NCBI GenBank assembly: GCA_964511405.1
Contig: CAZEFK010000009.1
Span: 1-54,526, forward strand
DNA length: 54,526 nt
Direction of reading: 5' to 3'
DNA from: CAZEFK01 sp964511405
GTDB lineage: Bacteria; Pseudomonadota; Alphaproteobacteria; Elsterales; Elsteraceae
Shown here: piece after piece, positions 32,621 to 41,233 of the stretch
How positions within the stretch are numbered: the first letter of the stretch is position 1
How the letters are laid out: each line of letters opens with the position of its first letter
The notes under the pieces: generated by a model
The model's input: only the letters and a program-made list of their open reading frames with translations
What the model was told of the DNA's origin: nothing
The model's database searches: none
Translations under genes and position numbers: made by a program

Positions 32621-33808
32621 ATGAACGAGGCCGAGCTTCGCGCGCTGATCGCGGCCCATGAGGCCGACCGCGTCGAATTCACCGTGGCGACCAAGGACAC
32701 CGAGAAATTCTCGGAGGCAGTGTGCGCGTTCGCCAACGACCTGCCCAATCATGGCGCACCGGGCCATCTGGTCATCGGAATCGACGACAAGGGCCGGTTT
32801 GCGGGGATCACGGTAACCGACACCTTGCTGCGCAACCTCGGCGGCCTGCGCGACGACGGCAACATCCAGCCCCTGCCGACGATCACAGTTGAGAAGGTCG
32901 TCACCGCGATGGGAGAGGCGGCGGTGGTGACGGTCCAGCCATCGCTCCTGCCGCCCGTTCGTTACAAGGGACGAATCTGCGTCCGGCTCGGACCCCGTCG
33001 GGGCTACGCAACCGAGCAGGACGAGCGCCAACTCATCGAGCGGCGGATCTCCCACGCGCGGACGTTCGATGCCCAGCCCTGCCTCGGCAGCAGCATTCAA
33101 GATCTCTCCACGGCGTTGTTCACGATCGAGTATCGCGGCCTGGCGGTCGCTCGGGACGTGATTGAGGAGAATCATCACCCATTGGAGCAGCAGTTGGCGT
33201 CGCTCCGCTTCTTTGATCTCAAGAATGGATGCCCGACTCACGCCGGTATTCTGTTATTCGGGCTGGACGTTCGTCGCTGGTTGCCTGGAGCTTACATCCA
33301 GTTTCTTCGCGTTGATGGTGATTCACTCGCTGCTCCGATCATTAACGACAAGGAGATCGATGGCGACTTGCTGACCGTTCTGCGCGAGCTCGACGCATTA
33401 ATCGACGCGCAGCTCGTCCAGTTTCCCGTGCCGACGTCTCGAACTGCTTTGCGCGAGCAGATGGTCGAGTCTTATCCGCGCCTCGCCGTACGCGAGCTGC
33501 TGATGAACGCCGTCATGCATCGAGACTACAGTTCCACCGCGCCGTTGCGGATCACCTGGCTCAACGATCGCCTGGAGATTCAAAGCCCCGGCGGCTTGTA
33601 TGGCGAGGCGTCGCCCGAAAACTTTCCCGTGCAGACAAGCTATCGCAATCCGACCCTGGCTGAGGCGCTGAAGGCATTGGGGTACGTCAATCGTTATGGC
33701 CGCGGCGTGCTCCGTGCCCAGGAGGCACTGCGGCAGAACGGCAGTGCGCCGGCTGACTTCCGGTTCGACCATGGGTTCGTCCTTGCGACCATCCGGAGGC
33801 GTCCGTGA
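32621..33808 (+). CDS. AlbA/Schlafen-GHKL ATPase-type protein (RecG-like, COG2865)
   Basis: A 395-residue protein of the AlbA_2/Schlafen family joined to a GHKL ATPase-like C-terminus. The N-terminal part has HEADRVEFTVATKDTEKF, SEAVCAFANDLPNHGAP and HLVIGIDDKGRFAGITVTD, the standard AlbA_2 core. The GHKL N-box is in RELLMNAVMHRDYSSTAP (291-308; Glu292, Asn296, His300), followed by the glycine loop LEIQSPGGLYGEAS (318-331) and GYVNRYGRGVLRAQ. Its TGA overlaps the GTG of the next gene, a ParA, so the pair forms one unit. Base composition is less GC-rich than in the surroundings, which suggests import. Proteins of this type occur in anti-phage and regulatory contexts; function not established here. 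Confidence 0.82.
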   Translation: MNEAELRALIAAHEADRVEFTVATKDTEKFSEAVCAFANDLPNHGAPGHLVIGIDDKGRFAGITVTDTLLRNLGGLRDDGNIQPLPTITVEKVVTAMGEAAVVTVQPSLLPPVRYKGRICVRLGPRRGYATEQDERQLIERRISHARTFDAQPCLGSSIQDLSTALFTIEYRGLAVARDVIEENHHPLEQQLASLRFFDLKNGCPTHAGILLFGLDVRRWLPGAYIQFLRVDGDSLAAPIINDKEIDGDLLTVLRELDALIDAQLVQFPVPTSRTALREQMVESYPRLAVRELLMNAVMHRDYSSTAPLRITWLNDRLEIQSPGGLYGEASPENFPVQTSYRNPTLAEALKALGYVNRYGRGVLRAQEALRQNGSAPADFRFDHGFVLATIRRRP

Positions 33809-34791
33809 AGACCATCGCCTTCTTTAATAATAAGGGCGGTGTGGGCAAGACGACGCTGGTCTATCACCTGGCCTGGATGCTTGCTGACCGAGGCGAGGTC
33901 GTGCTGGCGGCTGACCTCGACCCGCAAGCGAACCTGACGAGCATGTTTCTAGGCGAGGATCGATTGGAGATGCTGTGGCCGGAAGGCGAGCACCCGGACA
34001 CGATCTTCGGCGCCTTGCGCCCGATCATCCGGGGGATCGGCGATGTCGAAACGCCCCACGTCGAGGCACTCGACGATCGATTGGGGCTGGTCGTCGGCGA
34101 CCTGGGGCTATCGACCTTCGAGGACAAGCTCTCCAGCGCGTGGCCAGCTTGCCATAATCGCGACGAGTCGGCATTTCGCGTCATGACTGCGTTTCATCGC
34201 GGTATCCGGCGAGCGGCGGGCGACCTGAAGGCGGACTGGATCCTGATGGATGTCGGCCCCAACCTTGGCGCGATCAATCGCGCCGCGCTGATCGCTGCCG
34301 ATTGTGTGGTCATCCCGCTCGGACCGGACCTCTTCTCCCTCCAAGGCCTGAGAAATCTCGGTCCGACCCTGCGCGACTGGCGCGCCAGCTGGACCGAGCT
34401 CGGGGGCAAGAATCCAGCGCCGGATCTGGACCTGCCGCCCGGTACGATCCGACCGCTCGGCTACATCGTAATGCAGCACGGAATGCGGGAGAACAAACCG
34501 CCAAAGGCGTATCAGCGCTGGATCGATCGGTTCCCGTTGGCGTATCGGCGGCATGTCCTTGGCAGCACCGAGACATCGGCGCCGCCGGCGCAAACTGACC
34601 CACACTGCCTAGCGATGCTCAAACACTATCGCAGCCTGGCGCCAATGGCGATGGAGGCGCGCAAGCCGATCTTCCGGCTCAAGCCGGCAGACGGCGCCAT
34701 CGGTGCGCACGCCGAAGCGGTTCGCAATGCCGGCGACGATTTTCAGGTTCTTGCGCGGCACATTACCGCGCAGGCTGCTCTGCCCGCATGA
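33805..34791 (+). CDS. ParA-like ATPase coupled to the AlbA-GHKL protein
   Basis: A 328-residue soluble P-loop ATPase. Deviant Walker A FFNNKGGVGKTTLVYHLA (7-24), then VVLAADLDPQANLTSMFLG, and a third motif DWILMDVGPNLGAINRAALI. VVIPLGPDLFSLQGLRNLGP ends the ParA core. The C-terminal part (about 215-328) departs from chromosomal ParA and has KAYQRWIDRFPLAYRRHVLG, so the protein is of the ParA group found beside accessory genes, not a segregation protein. There is no parB and no centromere-like array. The GTG start overlaps the preceding TGA. It ends 34 bp before the 3' end of a tRNA-Val gene. Confidence 0.85.
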   Translation: MKTIAFFNNKGGVGKTTLVYHLAWMLADRGEVVLAADLDPQANLTSMFLGEDRLEMLWPEGEHPDTIFGALRPIIRGIGDVETPHVEALDDRLGLVVGDLGLSTFEDKLSSAWPACHNRDESAFRVMTAFHRGIRRAAGDLKADWILMDVGPNLGAINRAALIAADCVVIPLGPDLFSLQGLRNLGPTLRDWRASWTELGGKNPAPDLDLPPGTIRPLGYIVMQHGMRENKPPKAYQRWIDRFPLAYRRHVLGSTETSAPPAQTDPHCLAMLKHYRSLAPMAMEARKPIFRLKPADGAIGAHAEAVRNAGDDFQVLARHITAQAALPA

Positions 34792-34825
34792 ACGCCGACG
34801 GTCCAGGGGGCCAACGGTAACGGAA

Positions 34826-34900
34826 TGGTGGGCGGTACTGGGATTGAACCAGTGACCCCTCGCGTGTGAAGCGAGTGCTCTCCCGCTGAGCTAACCGCCC
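34826..34900 (-). tRNA. tRNA-Val, anticodon CAC
   Basis: A 75-nt cloverleaf on the minus strand with an encoded CCA. The acceptor stem pairs GGGCGGT with ACCGCCC, the D arm is GCTC/GAGC, the anticodon stem CTCGC/GCGAG encloses the loop TTCACAC with anticodon CAC (codon GTG), and the T arm has GGTTCAATCCC. The 3' end faces the AlbA-ParA unit, the usual orientation for an island next to a tRNA gene, although I found no copy of the tRNA 3' end at the other side. Confidence 0.97.
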
Positions 34901-34921
34901 GTCCAGGTCGGGGACCGTTGT

Positions 34922-35773
34922 TTAAAGCGGCTGCGACTGGGGGTCAAGCGCGGAAGCGGTCTTGCCGGCGGCCAGTGCCGCCTCGATTTCGGCGGCCAGG
35001 GCGGCGCCGAACAGGATCACGACCCACAGGATGAAGATCCAGACCAGCAGCAGCGGAATGGCCGCCAAGGTGCCGTAGATCGCGCTCTGGACCGTGTTGA
35101 CCGAGACATAGACGGCAAAGCCGATGCGGGCCAGGTGCACCAGGAAGGCGGCGATGAGCGCGCCGATCGCCGCCGGCAGCTTCGGCACCGGGTAGCTGGG
35201 CAGCGTGACATACATGAAGAAGAAGGCGACCGCCTCGAAGGCCAGCAGGATCAGGCTGCCCGAGACGTCGCCCAAGGTGCCGCCGCCGGCGAAGTCGATC
35301 ATCTCGCCGATCGCCCAGGCGCTGGCCACGGCCAGGATCGGCATGCCGGTGACCGCGGCCCAGATCTCCAGGACGCGGATGTTCCAGGGCCGGCGGGTCC
35401 GGGGCTTCCAGATATAGTTGAACGAGGTCTCGACCTCGATCACCAGCAGCGTGGCGGTGACCAGCAGCCCGCCGATGCCGAAGATCGGAAGCGCCGTGGC
35501 ATTGGAGATGAAGGTGTCGAGCTGCTGCTCGATCGGACCGCTGACCCCGGGCGCGAAGGTGCTGATGATCAGCTGCCGGGCCCGGCCGATGATCCGGGTG
35601 TAGCTGGGGAAGGCCGAGAACAGGCCGAAGGCGATGGTCGCGACCGGCACGATGCTGAGCACCGTGGTGTAGGCCAGGGACGCACTCATGACCAGGATGT
35701 GGTCGCGGCTGAAGCGGCGCAGAGTGCCGCGCAGCACCTGGACGGCCAGCTCCCAAATGCGCTGGGCGGTCAT
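34922..35773 (-). CDS. YihY/BrkB-family membrane protein
   Basis: A 283-residue inner-membrane protein with six hydrophobic segments. It begins QVLRGTLRRFSRDHILVMSA and has the family stretches SLAYTTVLSIVPVATIAFGL, EVETSFNYIWKPRTRRPW and VYVSVNTVQSAIYGTLAAI. FMYVTLPSYPVPKLPAAIGA lies in the second half. YihY/BrkB proteins were once called ribonuclease BN in error and are now seen as uncharacterised membrane proteins, possibly transporters. The ATG overlaps the stop of the phosphatase gene by 4 bp (ATGA), so the two are coupled. The open frame upstream of the start is a shadow. Confidence 0.88.
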   Translation of the reverse strand: MTAQRIWELAVQVLRGTLRRFSRDHILVMSASLAYTTVLSIVPVATIAFGLFSAFPSYTRIIGRARQLIISTFAPGVSGPIEQQLDTFISNATALPIFGIGGLLVTATLLVIEVETSFNYIWKPRTRRPWNIRVLEIWAAVTGMPILAVASAWAIGEMIDFAGGGTLGDVSGSLILLAFEAVAFFFMYVTLPSYPVPKLPAAIGALIAAFLVHLARIGFAVYVSVNTVQSAIYGTLAAIPLLLVWIFILWVVILFGAALAAEIEAALAAGKTASALDPQSQPL

Positions 35774-36447
35774 GCCATCCCGCGGTCCAGCTGCCGGATG
35801 GCGGCCGGCAGCTCGGCCATGTGCGCGATTCGGGCGTCGGCCGGGATGCTCTCGCGCGGGACCCGCGGATAGCCGTAGCCGACCAGCACGGTGCGCAGGC
35901 CGGCGGCGCGTCCGGCGGCGATGTCCAGCTCGTTGTCGCCGACCATGATGGCGTGGGGCACCCGGCCGCCGGCCCGGGCCAGGGCATCCAGCACGTGGCC
36001 GGGGTCGGGCTTGCGCACCGGCGCGCTGTCGCCGCCGCTGACGCCGTGGAAGGCGTCGACCAGGCCGACGTCGCGCAGCAGCTGCCAGGTCGGGCGCTCG
36101 GGCTTGTTGGTGCACAGCCCCAGGCGGTAGCCCCGCGCCTTGAGCATCGCCAGCGTGTCGGCGACGTGGGGATAGAGCTGGTCGGGCCGGTGCTGCAGGC
36201 GCTCGTAGTCCAACAGGAAGCGCTGGGTGACGGCATCGAGCGCCGCTACGTCCAGGGCCGGCCCGGTATGGGCGAAGGCGCGCTCGATCAGCTTGCGCGC
36301 GCCGTCGCCGATGAAGCGGGTGCCGTCGGCGAGCGCGACCGGCGGCCGGCCATAGAGCGCCAGGGTCTGGTTGACCAGGGCGATGAGGTCGGCGGCGCTG
36401 TCGATCAGCGTCCCGTCCAGGTCGAACAAAATCGTCTCGATCGGCAT
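35770..36447 (-). CDS. gph: Phosphoglycolate phosphatase (HAD family)
   Basis: A 225-residue HAD-type phosphatase that would remove phosphate from 2-phosphoglycolate formed by DNA repair or oxygenase reactions. The nucleophile motif is TILFDLDGTLIDSAADL, motif II is GLCTNKPERPTW, motif III Lys is in RKPDPGHVLDAL and motif IV is IMVGDNELDIAAGRAAGL (GDN in place of the more common GDS). RFIGDGARKLIERAFAHTG is a cap-domain motif of the Gph group. It is followed by BrkB in a coupled pair and is divergent from glutathione reductase. Confidence 0.88.
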   Translation of the reverse strand: MPIETILFDLDGTLIDSAADLIALVNQTLALYGRPPVALADGTRFIGDGARKLIERAFAHTGPALDVAALDAVTQRFLLDYERLQHRPDQLYPHVADTLAMLKARGYRLGLCTNKPERPTWQLLRDVGLVDAFHGVSGGDSAPVRKPDPGHVLDALARAGGRVPHAIMVGDNELDIAAGRAAGLRTVLVGYGYPRVPRESIPADARIAHMAELPAAIRQLDRGMA

Positions 36448-36547
36448 GGCCGTTCCTTAGCGCATTCCAGGTCCGCTGTCCCCGGCACTTGTCGCCGGCC
36501 GAGGCCGGTAGCAAGTTCCGAACCTGCAGCACACAAGAGGCGCCATC

Positions 36548-37921
36548 ATGCCGTTCGACTATGACCTGATCACGCTGGGCGCCGGCTCGGGCGGCGTTGC
36601 CGGGAGCCGGCGTGCCGCCGGCTACGGGGCGCGCGTGGCGATCGTGGAATCGACGCGGGTCGGCGGCACCTGCGTGCTGCGCGGTTGCGTGCCCAAGAAG
36701 CTCTTGTGGTACGGCGTCCAGATGGCCGACGCGATCGAGGACGCGTTCGGCTATGGCTGGCAGGTGGCGGGGATCCAGAACTGGAAGACGCTGGTCGAGG
36801 CCAAGGACCGCGAGCTCGACCGCCTGAACGGCATCTATCTGGGCATGCTCGAGCGCGCCGGCGTCACCGTCATCGACGGCCGCGGCACGCTGGTCGACCG
36901 CCACACGGTCGCCGTCGGCGACCGGCGCCTGACCGCCGAGCGCATCCTGATCGCCACCGGCGGCCGGCCGGTGATGCCCGACATTCCCGGCGCCGAGCTG
37001 GCGATCGACTCCGACGCCGCCCTCGACCTCAAGGCCGTGCCGGACCGGGTGCTGATCATCGGCGGCGGTTACATCGCGGTCGAGTTCGCCGGCATCTTCC
37101 GCAGCGCCGGCGCCGCCGTGACCATGGCGATCCGCAGCGACCGGGTGCTGCGCGGCTTCGACGGCGACCTGCGCGACCACCTGGCCCAGTGCATGACCGG
37201 CCGCGGCGTCGAGATCGTCACCAACGCCCAGGTGCGCAGCCTGAAGCGGATGGACCGGGGAGTCCGCGCCGAGCTGTCGACCGGCGCCATCCTGGATGTC
37301 GACGTCGTGCTGGCGGCCACCGGCCGCGCGCCCAACACCGCCGGCCTGGGGCTGGAGGCCGTGGGCGTGGAGCTGACCCGCGAGGGCGCGATCCGCACCG
37401 ACGAATGGTCGCGCACGTCGGTGCCGGGGATCTACGCCGTCGGCGACGTCACCGACCGGCTGAACCTGACGCCGGTCGCGATCGCCGAGGCCCGCGGCTT
37501 CGCCGAGACCGTCTACAACGACAACCCGATGCCGGTAGACCATGCCGACGTGCCGACGGCGGTGTTCAGCCACCCCGAATGCGCGACCGTGGGCATGACC
37601 GAGGAGCATGCGCGCACCGTCCTCGGCGCGGTCGACGTCTACGTCGCGCGCTTCACGCCCATGCGCAACATCCTGGCCCAACGCGCCGAGAAGACCTTCA
37701 TGAAGCTGGTCGTCGACCCGGCCAGCGACCGCGTGCTGGGCGTGCACATGGTTGGCCCCGACGCGCCGGAGATCATCCAGGGCATGGCGATCGCGGTGAA
37801 GTGCGGCGCCACCAAGCGCCAGTTCGATCGCACCGTCGGCATCCACCCCAGCGCCGCCGAGGAGTTCGTCACCATGCGCGACAAGCGGCCCGATCCGGCG
37901 CCGGCCCGCGCGGCCGAGTAG
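36548..37921 (+). CDS. gor: Glutathione-disulfide reductase
   Basis: NADPH-dependent flavoenzyme of 457 residues that regenerates reduced glutathione in the cytoplasm. FAD motif TLGAGSGGVAGSRRAAGYGA, redox-active pair in GGTCVLRGCVPKKLLWYG (family CVNVGCVPKK), NADPH motif VLIIGGGYIAVEFAGIF, FAD-binding YAVGDVTDRLNLTPVAIAEA, and the C-terminal catalytic HPSAAEEFVTM (His-Glu) are all present. The CVLRGC spacing, and not CVNVGC, is common in alphaproteobacterial Gor. Divergent from gph; it fits with grxD elsewhere in this window. Confidence 0.93.
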   Translation: MPFDYDLITLGAGSGGVAGSRRAAGYGARVAIVESTRVGGTCVLRGCVPKKLLWYGVQMADAIEDAFGYGWQVAGIQNWKTLVEAKDRELDRLNGIYLGMLERAGVTVIDGRGTLVDRHTVAVGDRRLTAERILIATGGRPVMPDIPGAELAIDSDAALDLKAVPDRVLIIGGGYIAVEFAGIFRSAGAAVTMAIRSDRVLRGFDGDLRDHLAQCMTGRGVEIVTNAQVRSLKRMDRGVRAELSTGAILDVDVVLAATGRAPNTAGLGLEAVGVELTREGAIRTDEWSRTSVPGIYAVGDVTDRLNLTPVAIAEARGFAETVYNDNPMPVDHADVPTAVFSHPECATVGMTEEHARTVLGAVDVYVARFTPMRNILAQRAEKTFMKLVVDPASDRVLGVHMVGPDAPEIIQGMAIAVKCGATKRQFDRTVGIHPSAAEEFVTMRDKRPDPAPARAAE

Positions 37922-37989
37922 CGCCCCGGCCGCGGGCGCGCTATGGTTTCCGGCCGCGCAGGCGCGAACAACCAGGGAACTTGAGCGAT

Positions 37990-39378
37990 ATGGCCGGGAA
38001 ATGGACCCCGGATGGCTGGCGCACCAAGCCGATCAAGCAGGCGCCGAGCTATCCCGACCCCGAGCAGGTGGACAAGGTCGAGGCCAAGCTGCGCAGCTTC
38101 CCGCCGCTGGTGTTCGCCGGCGAGTCGCGGCGCCTGAAGGCGCAGCTGGCGGCCGCCGTCGAGGGCCAGGCCTTCCTGCTGCAGGGCGGCGACTGCGCCG
38201 AGAGCTTCGCCGAGTTCGCCGCCGACACCATCCGCGACACCTTCCGGGTGATGCTGCAGATGGCGGTGGTGATGACCTTCAGCTCGTCGCTGCCGATCGT
38301 GAAGGTCGGGCGCATGGCCGGCCAGTTCGCCAAGCCGCGCTCGGACGAGGTCGAGACCCGCGACGGCGTGTCGCTGCCCAGCTATCGCGGCGATATCATC
38401 AACGGCATCGAGTTCGACTCAGGCTCCCGGGTGCCCGATCCCGAGCGACTGATCCAGGCCTACAGCCAGTCCGCCGCCACCCTCAACCTGCTGCGCGCCT
38501 TCGCCCAGGGCGGCTATGCCGACCTGCACCGGGTCCATGGCTGGACCCTGGGCTTCGTCGCGCGCAGCCCGGCCGGCGCGCGCTACCGCGAGCTCGCCGA
38601 CCGCATCGCCGAGTGTCTGGCGTTCATGGCCGCCTGCGGCCTGACCTCGGAGAACGTGCCGCAGATCCGCGAGACCGACTTCTTCACCAGCCACGAGGCG
38701 CTGCTGCTGCGCTACGAGCAGGCGCTGACCCGGGTCGATAGCACCACCGGCGAATGGTACGACTGCTCGGCCCACATGCTGTGGATCGGCGACCGCACCC
38801 GCCAGCTTGACGGCGCCCATGTCGAGTTCCTGCGCGGCGTACGCAACCCGATCGGCCTGAAATGCGGCCCGAGCCTGGAACCGGACGACCTGTGCCGGCT
38901 GATCGACCGGCTGAACCCGGCCAACGAGCCCGGACGCCTGACCCTGATCGCGCGCATGGGCGCCGACAAGGTCGAGGCGCACCTGCCGCGCCTGATCCGC
39001 GCCGTCGACCGCGACGGGCGCAAGGTGCTGTGGGCCTGCGACCCCATGCACGGCAACACGATCAAGACCGCCTCGGGCTACAAGACCCGGCCGTTCGAGC
39101 GCATCCTGGCCGAGGTTCGGCGCTTCTTCGACGTCCACCAGGCCGAGGGCACCCACGCCGGCGGCATCCATCTGGAGCTGACCGGCAACGACGTCACCGA
39201 ATGCACCGGCGGCGCCCAGGCGATCGACGACGGCAGCCTGTCCGACCGCTACCACACCCACTGCGATCCGCGGCTCAACGGCGCCCAGGCGATCGAGCTG
39301 GCCTTCCAGATCGCCGATGCGCTCAAGCGCGCCCATGGCGGCCAGGTCGGCACCGGCGCCGTGGCCGCCGCCTCCTAG
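37990..39378 (+). CDS. 3-deoxy-7-phosphoheptulonate synthase, class II
   Basis: The first step of the shikimate pathway: phosphoenolpyruvate plus erythrose 4-phosphate gives DAHP. The 462-residue protein is of the class II (plant-like) type: MAGKWTPDGWRTKPIKQAPS, FLLQGGDCAESFAEFAAD, IVKVGRMAGQFAKPRS and LPSYRGDIINGIEFDSGSR. The metal and PEP site is in IGLKCGPSLEPDDLCRLI and TLIARMGADKVEAHLPRLI, and CDPMHGNTIKTASGYKTRPF and GGIHLELTGNDVTECTGG follow. Class II enzymes of this type usually escape the simple feedback rules of E. coli AroF/G/H. It lies 68 bp after gor. Confidence 0.95.
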   Translation: MAGKWTPDGWRTKPIKQAPSYPDPEQVDKVEAKLRSFPPLVFAGESRRLKAQLAAAVEGQAFLLQGGDCAESFAEFAADTIRDTFRVMLQMAVVMTFSSSLPIVKVGRMAGQFAKPRSDEVETRDGVSLPSYRGDIINGIEFDSGSRVPDPERLIQAYSQSAATLNLLRAFAQGGYADLHRVHGWTLGFVARSPAGARYRELADRIAECLAFMAACGLTSENVPQIRETDFFTSHEALLLRYEQALTRVDSTTGEWYDCSAHMLWIGDRTRQLDGAHVEFLRGVRNPIGLKCGPSLEPDDLCRLIDRLNPANEPGRLTLIARMGADKVEAHLPRLIRAVDRDGRKVLWACDPMHGNTIKTASGYKTRPFERILAEVRRFFDVHQAEGTHAGGIHLELTGNDVTECTGGAQAIDDGSLSDRYHTHCDPRLNGAQAIELAFQIADALKRAHGGQVGTGAVAAAS

Positions 39379-39390
39379 GAGCCCGGATCC

Positions 39391-40518
39391 ATGGCGCTCG
39401 ACCTCGACGAACTGGCGACCATTCCCGGGCGCACCGACGCCTACTTCCTGCGCACCAAGGAGATGGTCGGCCGCATGGGCGACGCCACCGTCACCTATGT
39501 GGTGTTCATGCGCCGGCCCGTGCTGTTCACACCGAAGCTGGCGATCGAGTGGCTGACCGAGGTATGCCGGGCGCGCGGCGTCGATGTCCAGATCGAGGCG
39601 ACCCGGGGCGAGGGCGAGTGGGTCGGCGCCGGCGAGCCGATGTTCTATTACACCGGCTCGTTCTATCACCTGGTCGATCTCGAGACGCAGTTGCTGCAGA
39701 AGATCGGGGCGCCCAGCGTCGCGGCGTATAACGCCTTCACCATGTGCGTGGACCTGCCCAAGGTGGCGTTCCTGGCCATGGACGCCCGGCACTGCACCGG
39801 TCCCGACATGGCCGAGATGATGGCCTATGCCGCCAGCGTCGGGTCCGAGGCCGCCAAGCGTCAGGTCGGGGCGGTCGGCTTCGTGGGCAACGCCAACGCC
39901 TCGACGGCGTCATGGTTCGGCCGCGCGACCGGGGCCGGCACGATGCCCCATGCCTTCGTCGGTTATGCCGGGTCGACGCTGCGGGCGGCCGAGATCTATC
40001 ACGAGACCTATCCCAACGACGACCTGATCGTCCTGGTCGATTACTTCGCGCGGGAAGTCTCGGATGCCCTGGACGTGTGCCGGCGCTTCCCGGAGCTGGC
40101 CGCGGCCGGCCGGATCGCGCTCCGGCTCGACACCCATGGCGGCCGCTTTGTCGAAGGCCTGGACACGGCCGCCAGCTACGCCGTGCTGGAACGGCACGCC
40201 CCGCATGCGATCCGGGGCTACCTGACCGAGCAGGAGCTGCGCTACCTGGTCGGCACCGGCGTGTCGGTCGCGTCGCTGTTCCACCTGCGCGAGGCCCTAG
40301 ATCAAGCCGGGTTCCCCAAGGTCCGGCTGATCGCGTCGAGCGGCTTCGGGCCGGCCAAGTGCCGGGTCATGGCGGTCGCCGGCGCGCCGGTCGACGTGAT
40401 CGGCACCGGCAGCTACCTGCCCGAGAACTGGAACGAGACCTACGCCACGGCCGACATCGTCGCCTACAACGGCGAGCCCCGGGTCAAGGTCGGCCGCGAG
40501 TTCCTGCTGCGCAAGTAA
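39391..40518 (+). CDS. Nicotinate phosphoribosyltransferase-like protein
   Basis: A 375-residue homologue of nicotinate phosphoribosyltransferase, which makes nicotinate mononucleotide for NAD salvage. Family stretches: RTDAYFLRTKEMVGRMGD at the start, MFYYTGSFYHLVDLETQLL, then SVGSEAAKRQVGAVGFVGNA, RLDTHGGRFVEGLDTAASY with the substrate-binding Asp/His, and VDVIGTGSYLPENWNETYA near the end, where the PRPP-binding loop sits. It is shorter than E. coli PncB and belongs with the short bacterial/archaeal branch. It follows DAHP synthase by 12 bp and may be co-transcribed. Confidence 0.82.
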   Translation: MALDLDELATIPGRTDAYFLRTKEMVGRMGDATVTYVVFMRRPVLFTPKLAIEWLTEVCRARGVDVQIEATRGEGEWVGAGEPMFYYTGSFYHLVDLETQLLQKIGAPSVAAYNAFTMCVDLPKVAFLAMDARHCTGPDMAEMMAYAASVGSEAAKRQVGAVGFVGNANASTASWFGRATGAGTMPHAFVGYAGSTLRAAEIYHETYPNDDLIVLVDYFAREVSDALDVCRRFPELAAAGRIALRLDTHGGRFVEGLDTAASYAVLERHAPHAIRGYLTEQELRYLVGTGVSVASLFHLREALDQAGFPKVRLIASSGFGPAKCRVMAVAGAPVDVIGTGSYLPENWNETYATADIVAYNGEPRVKVGREFLLRK

Positions 40519-40539
40519 TCCGGGGCGAAGCCGCCGGAT
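40518..40539. terminator. Hairpin between convergent genes
   Basis: ATCCGG (40518-40523) pairs with CCGGAT (40534-40539), with inner GGC/GCC, a GAA loop and one bulged G. It spans the gap between the stop codons of two convergent genes. There is no T-run, so it may be a bidirectional, Rho-linked or weak terminator. Confidence 0.45.
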
Positions 40540-40889
40540 CAGTAGAGCGGCCGAATTTCGATCTCGCTGGGCCCGGGCATGGGATTGGGGCAGCGCTTCA
40601 CCCAAGCGACCGCCTCGTCCATGTCCTTGACCTCCCAAATCCAGAAGCCGGCGACCAGCTCGCGGGTCTCGGCGAAGGGTCCGTCGATCACCGTGCGGCC
40701 GGGGCCGTCGAACGCGACGCGCTTGGCCTGGGCGCTGGGCTTCAGGCCGTCGGCCATGACCAGGATGCCGGCCTGGCGCAGCGCCGCGTTGAACTTGCCC
40801 ATGGCTGCCATCATCTCGGCCCGCCACGCCGCCGGCATGGTCTCGTTTTCGCTGTCCGCGGTCGCTTTCACCAGCACCATCATACGCAT
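40539..40889 (-). CDS. YciI-family protein
   Basis: A 116-residue protein of the YciI/DGPF superfamily. It starts MRMMVLVKATADSENETMP, has GPGRTVIDGPFAETRELVAG (the DGPF motif) and FWIWEVKDMDEAVAWVKRCP, and ends MPGPSEIEIRPLY, a typical end for this group. Such proteins are often encoded next to ECF sigma factor genes; none is seen here. GGAGAC lies just before the ATG at 40889. The role is unknown, although the fold is related to small muconolactone-isomerase-like enzymes. Confidence 0.85.
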   Translation of the reverse strand: MRMMVLVKATADSENETMPAAWRAEMMAAMGKFNAALRQAGILVMADGLKPSAQAKRVAFDGPGRTVIDGPFAETRELVAGFWIWEVKDMDEAVAWVKRCPNPMPGPSEIEIRPLY

Positions 40890-41233
40890 CGCGGGTCTCC
40901 GTCCTTGAGCCGGCCGCATCGAGCCGGCATCGAAACGACGAGCAGGCATCCGGGAAACCGACACCGTCCGGCATCTTTTTCGACGGTGGTTCGGCCCCTG
41001 TCGACGCCGCCAGCGACGAGCCGCAGGTCACGGCCGGCTGCGCGATCCAGGTGCAAAGCTAATGGCCTGCAAGTCCGTCTTAATATCTGACAATGCATTA
41101 AAACATAATTTACCAGAGTGCGTTCGGACGGCGCTAAGCGGGCTGCGCATCGGTGTAGATGCAGTTGCGCCAGGGGCGGATTTAATTCAAGGTGCAATAT
41201 ATTGACAATTAGTGCCCGTGGGAGTGGCGATCC
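40890..41233. other. Intergenic stretch, partly AT-rich
   Basis: No gene is seen in 344 bp. The centre (about 41060-41215) is distinctly AT-rich in this GC-rich window. It includes the 10-bp palindrome CAATATATTG (41195-41204) and a TTGACA (41202-41207) that has no -10 box at the right distance. It probably carries the promoter of the pentapeptide-repeat gene, but I cannot place it. Confidence 0.5.

Noticed and set aside
34922..37846. Large open frame running from BrkB through the antisense of gph and gor
   Set aside because: Only the 283 codons from 35773 match BrkB; the rest is antisense of strong, well-supported genes.
41202..41207. TTGACA as -35 box for the pentapeptide gene
   Set aside because: There is no -10-like sequence at 16-18 bp, and the position would put the start of transcription inside the ribosome binding region or gene.
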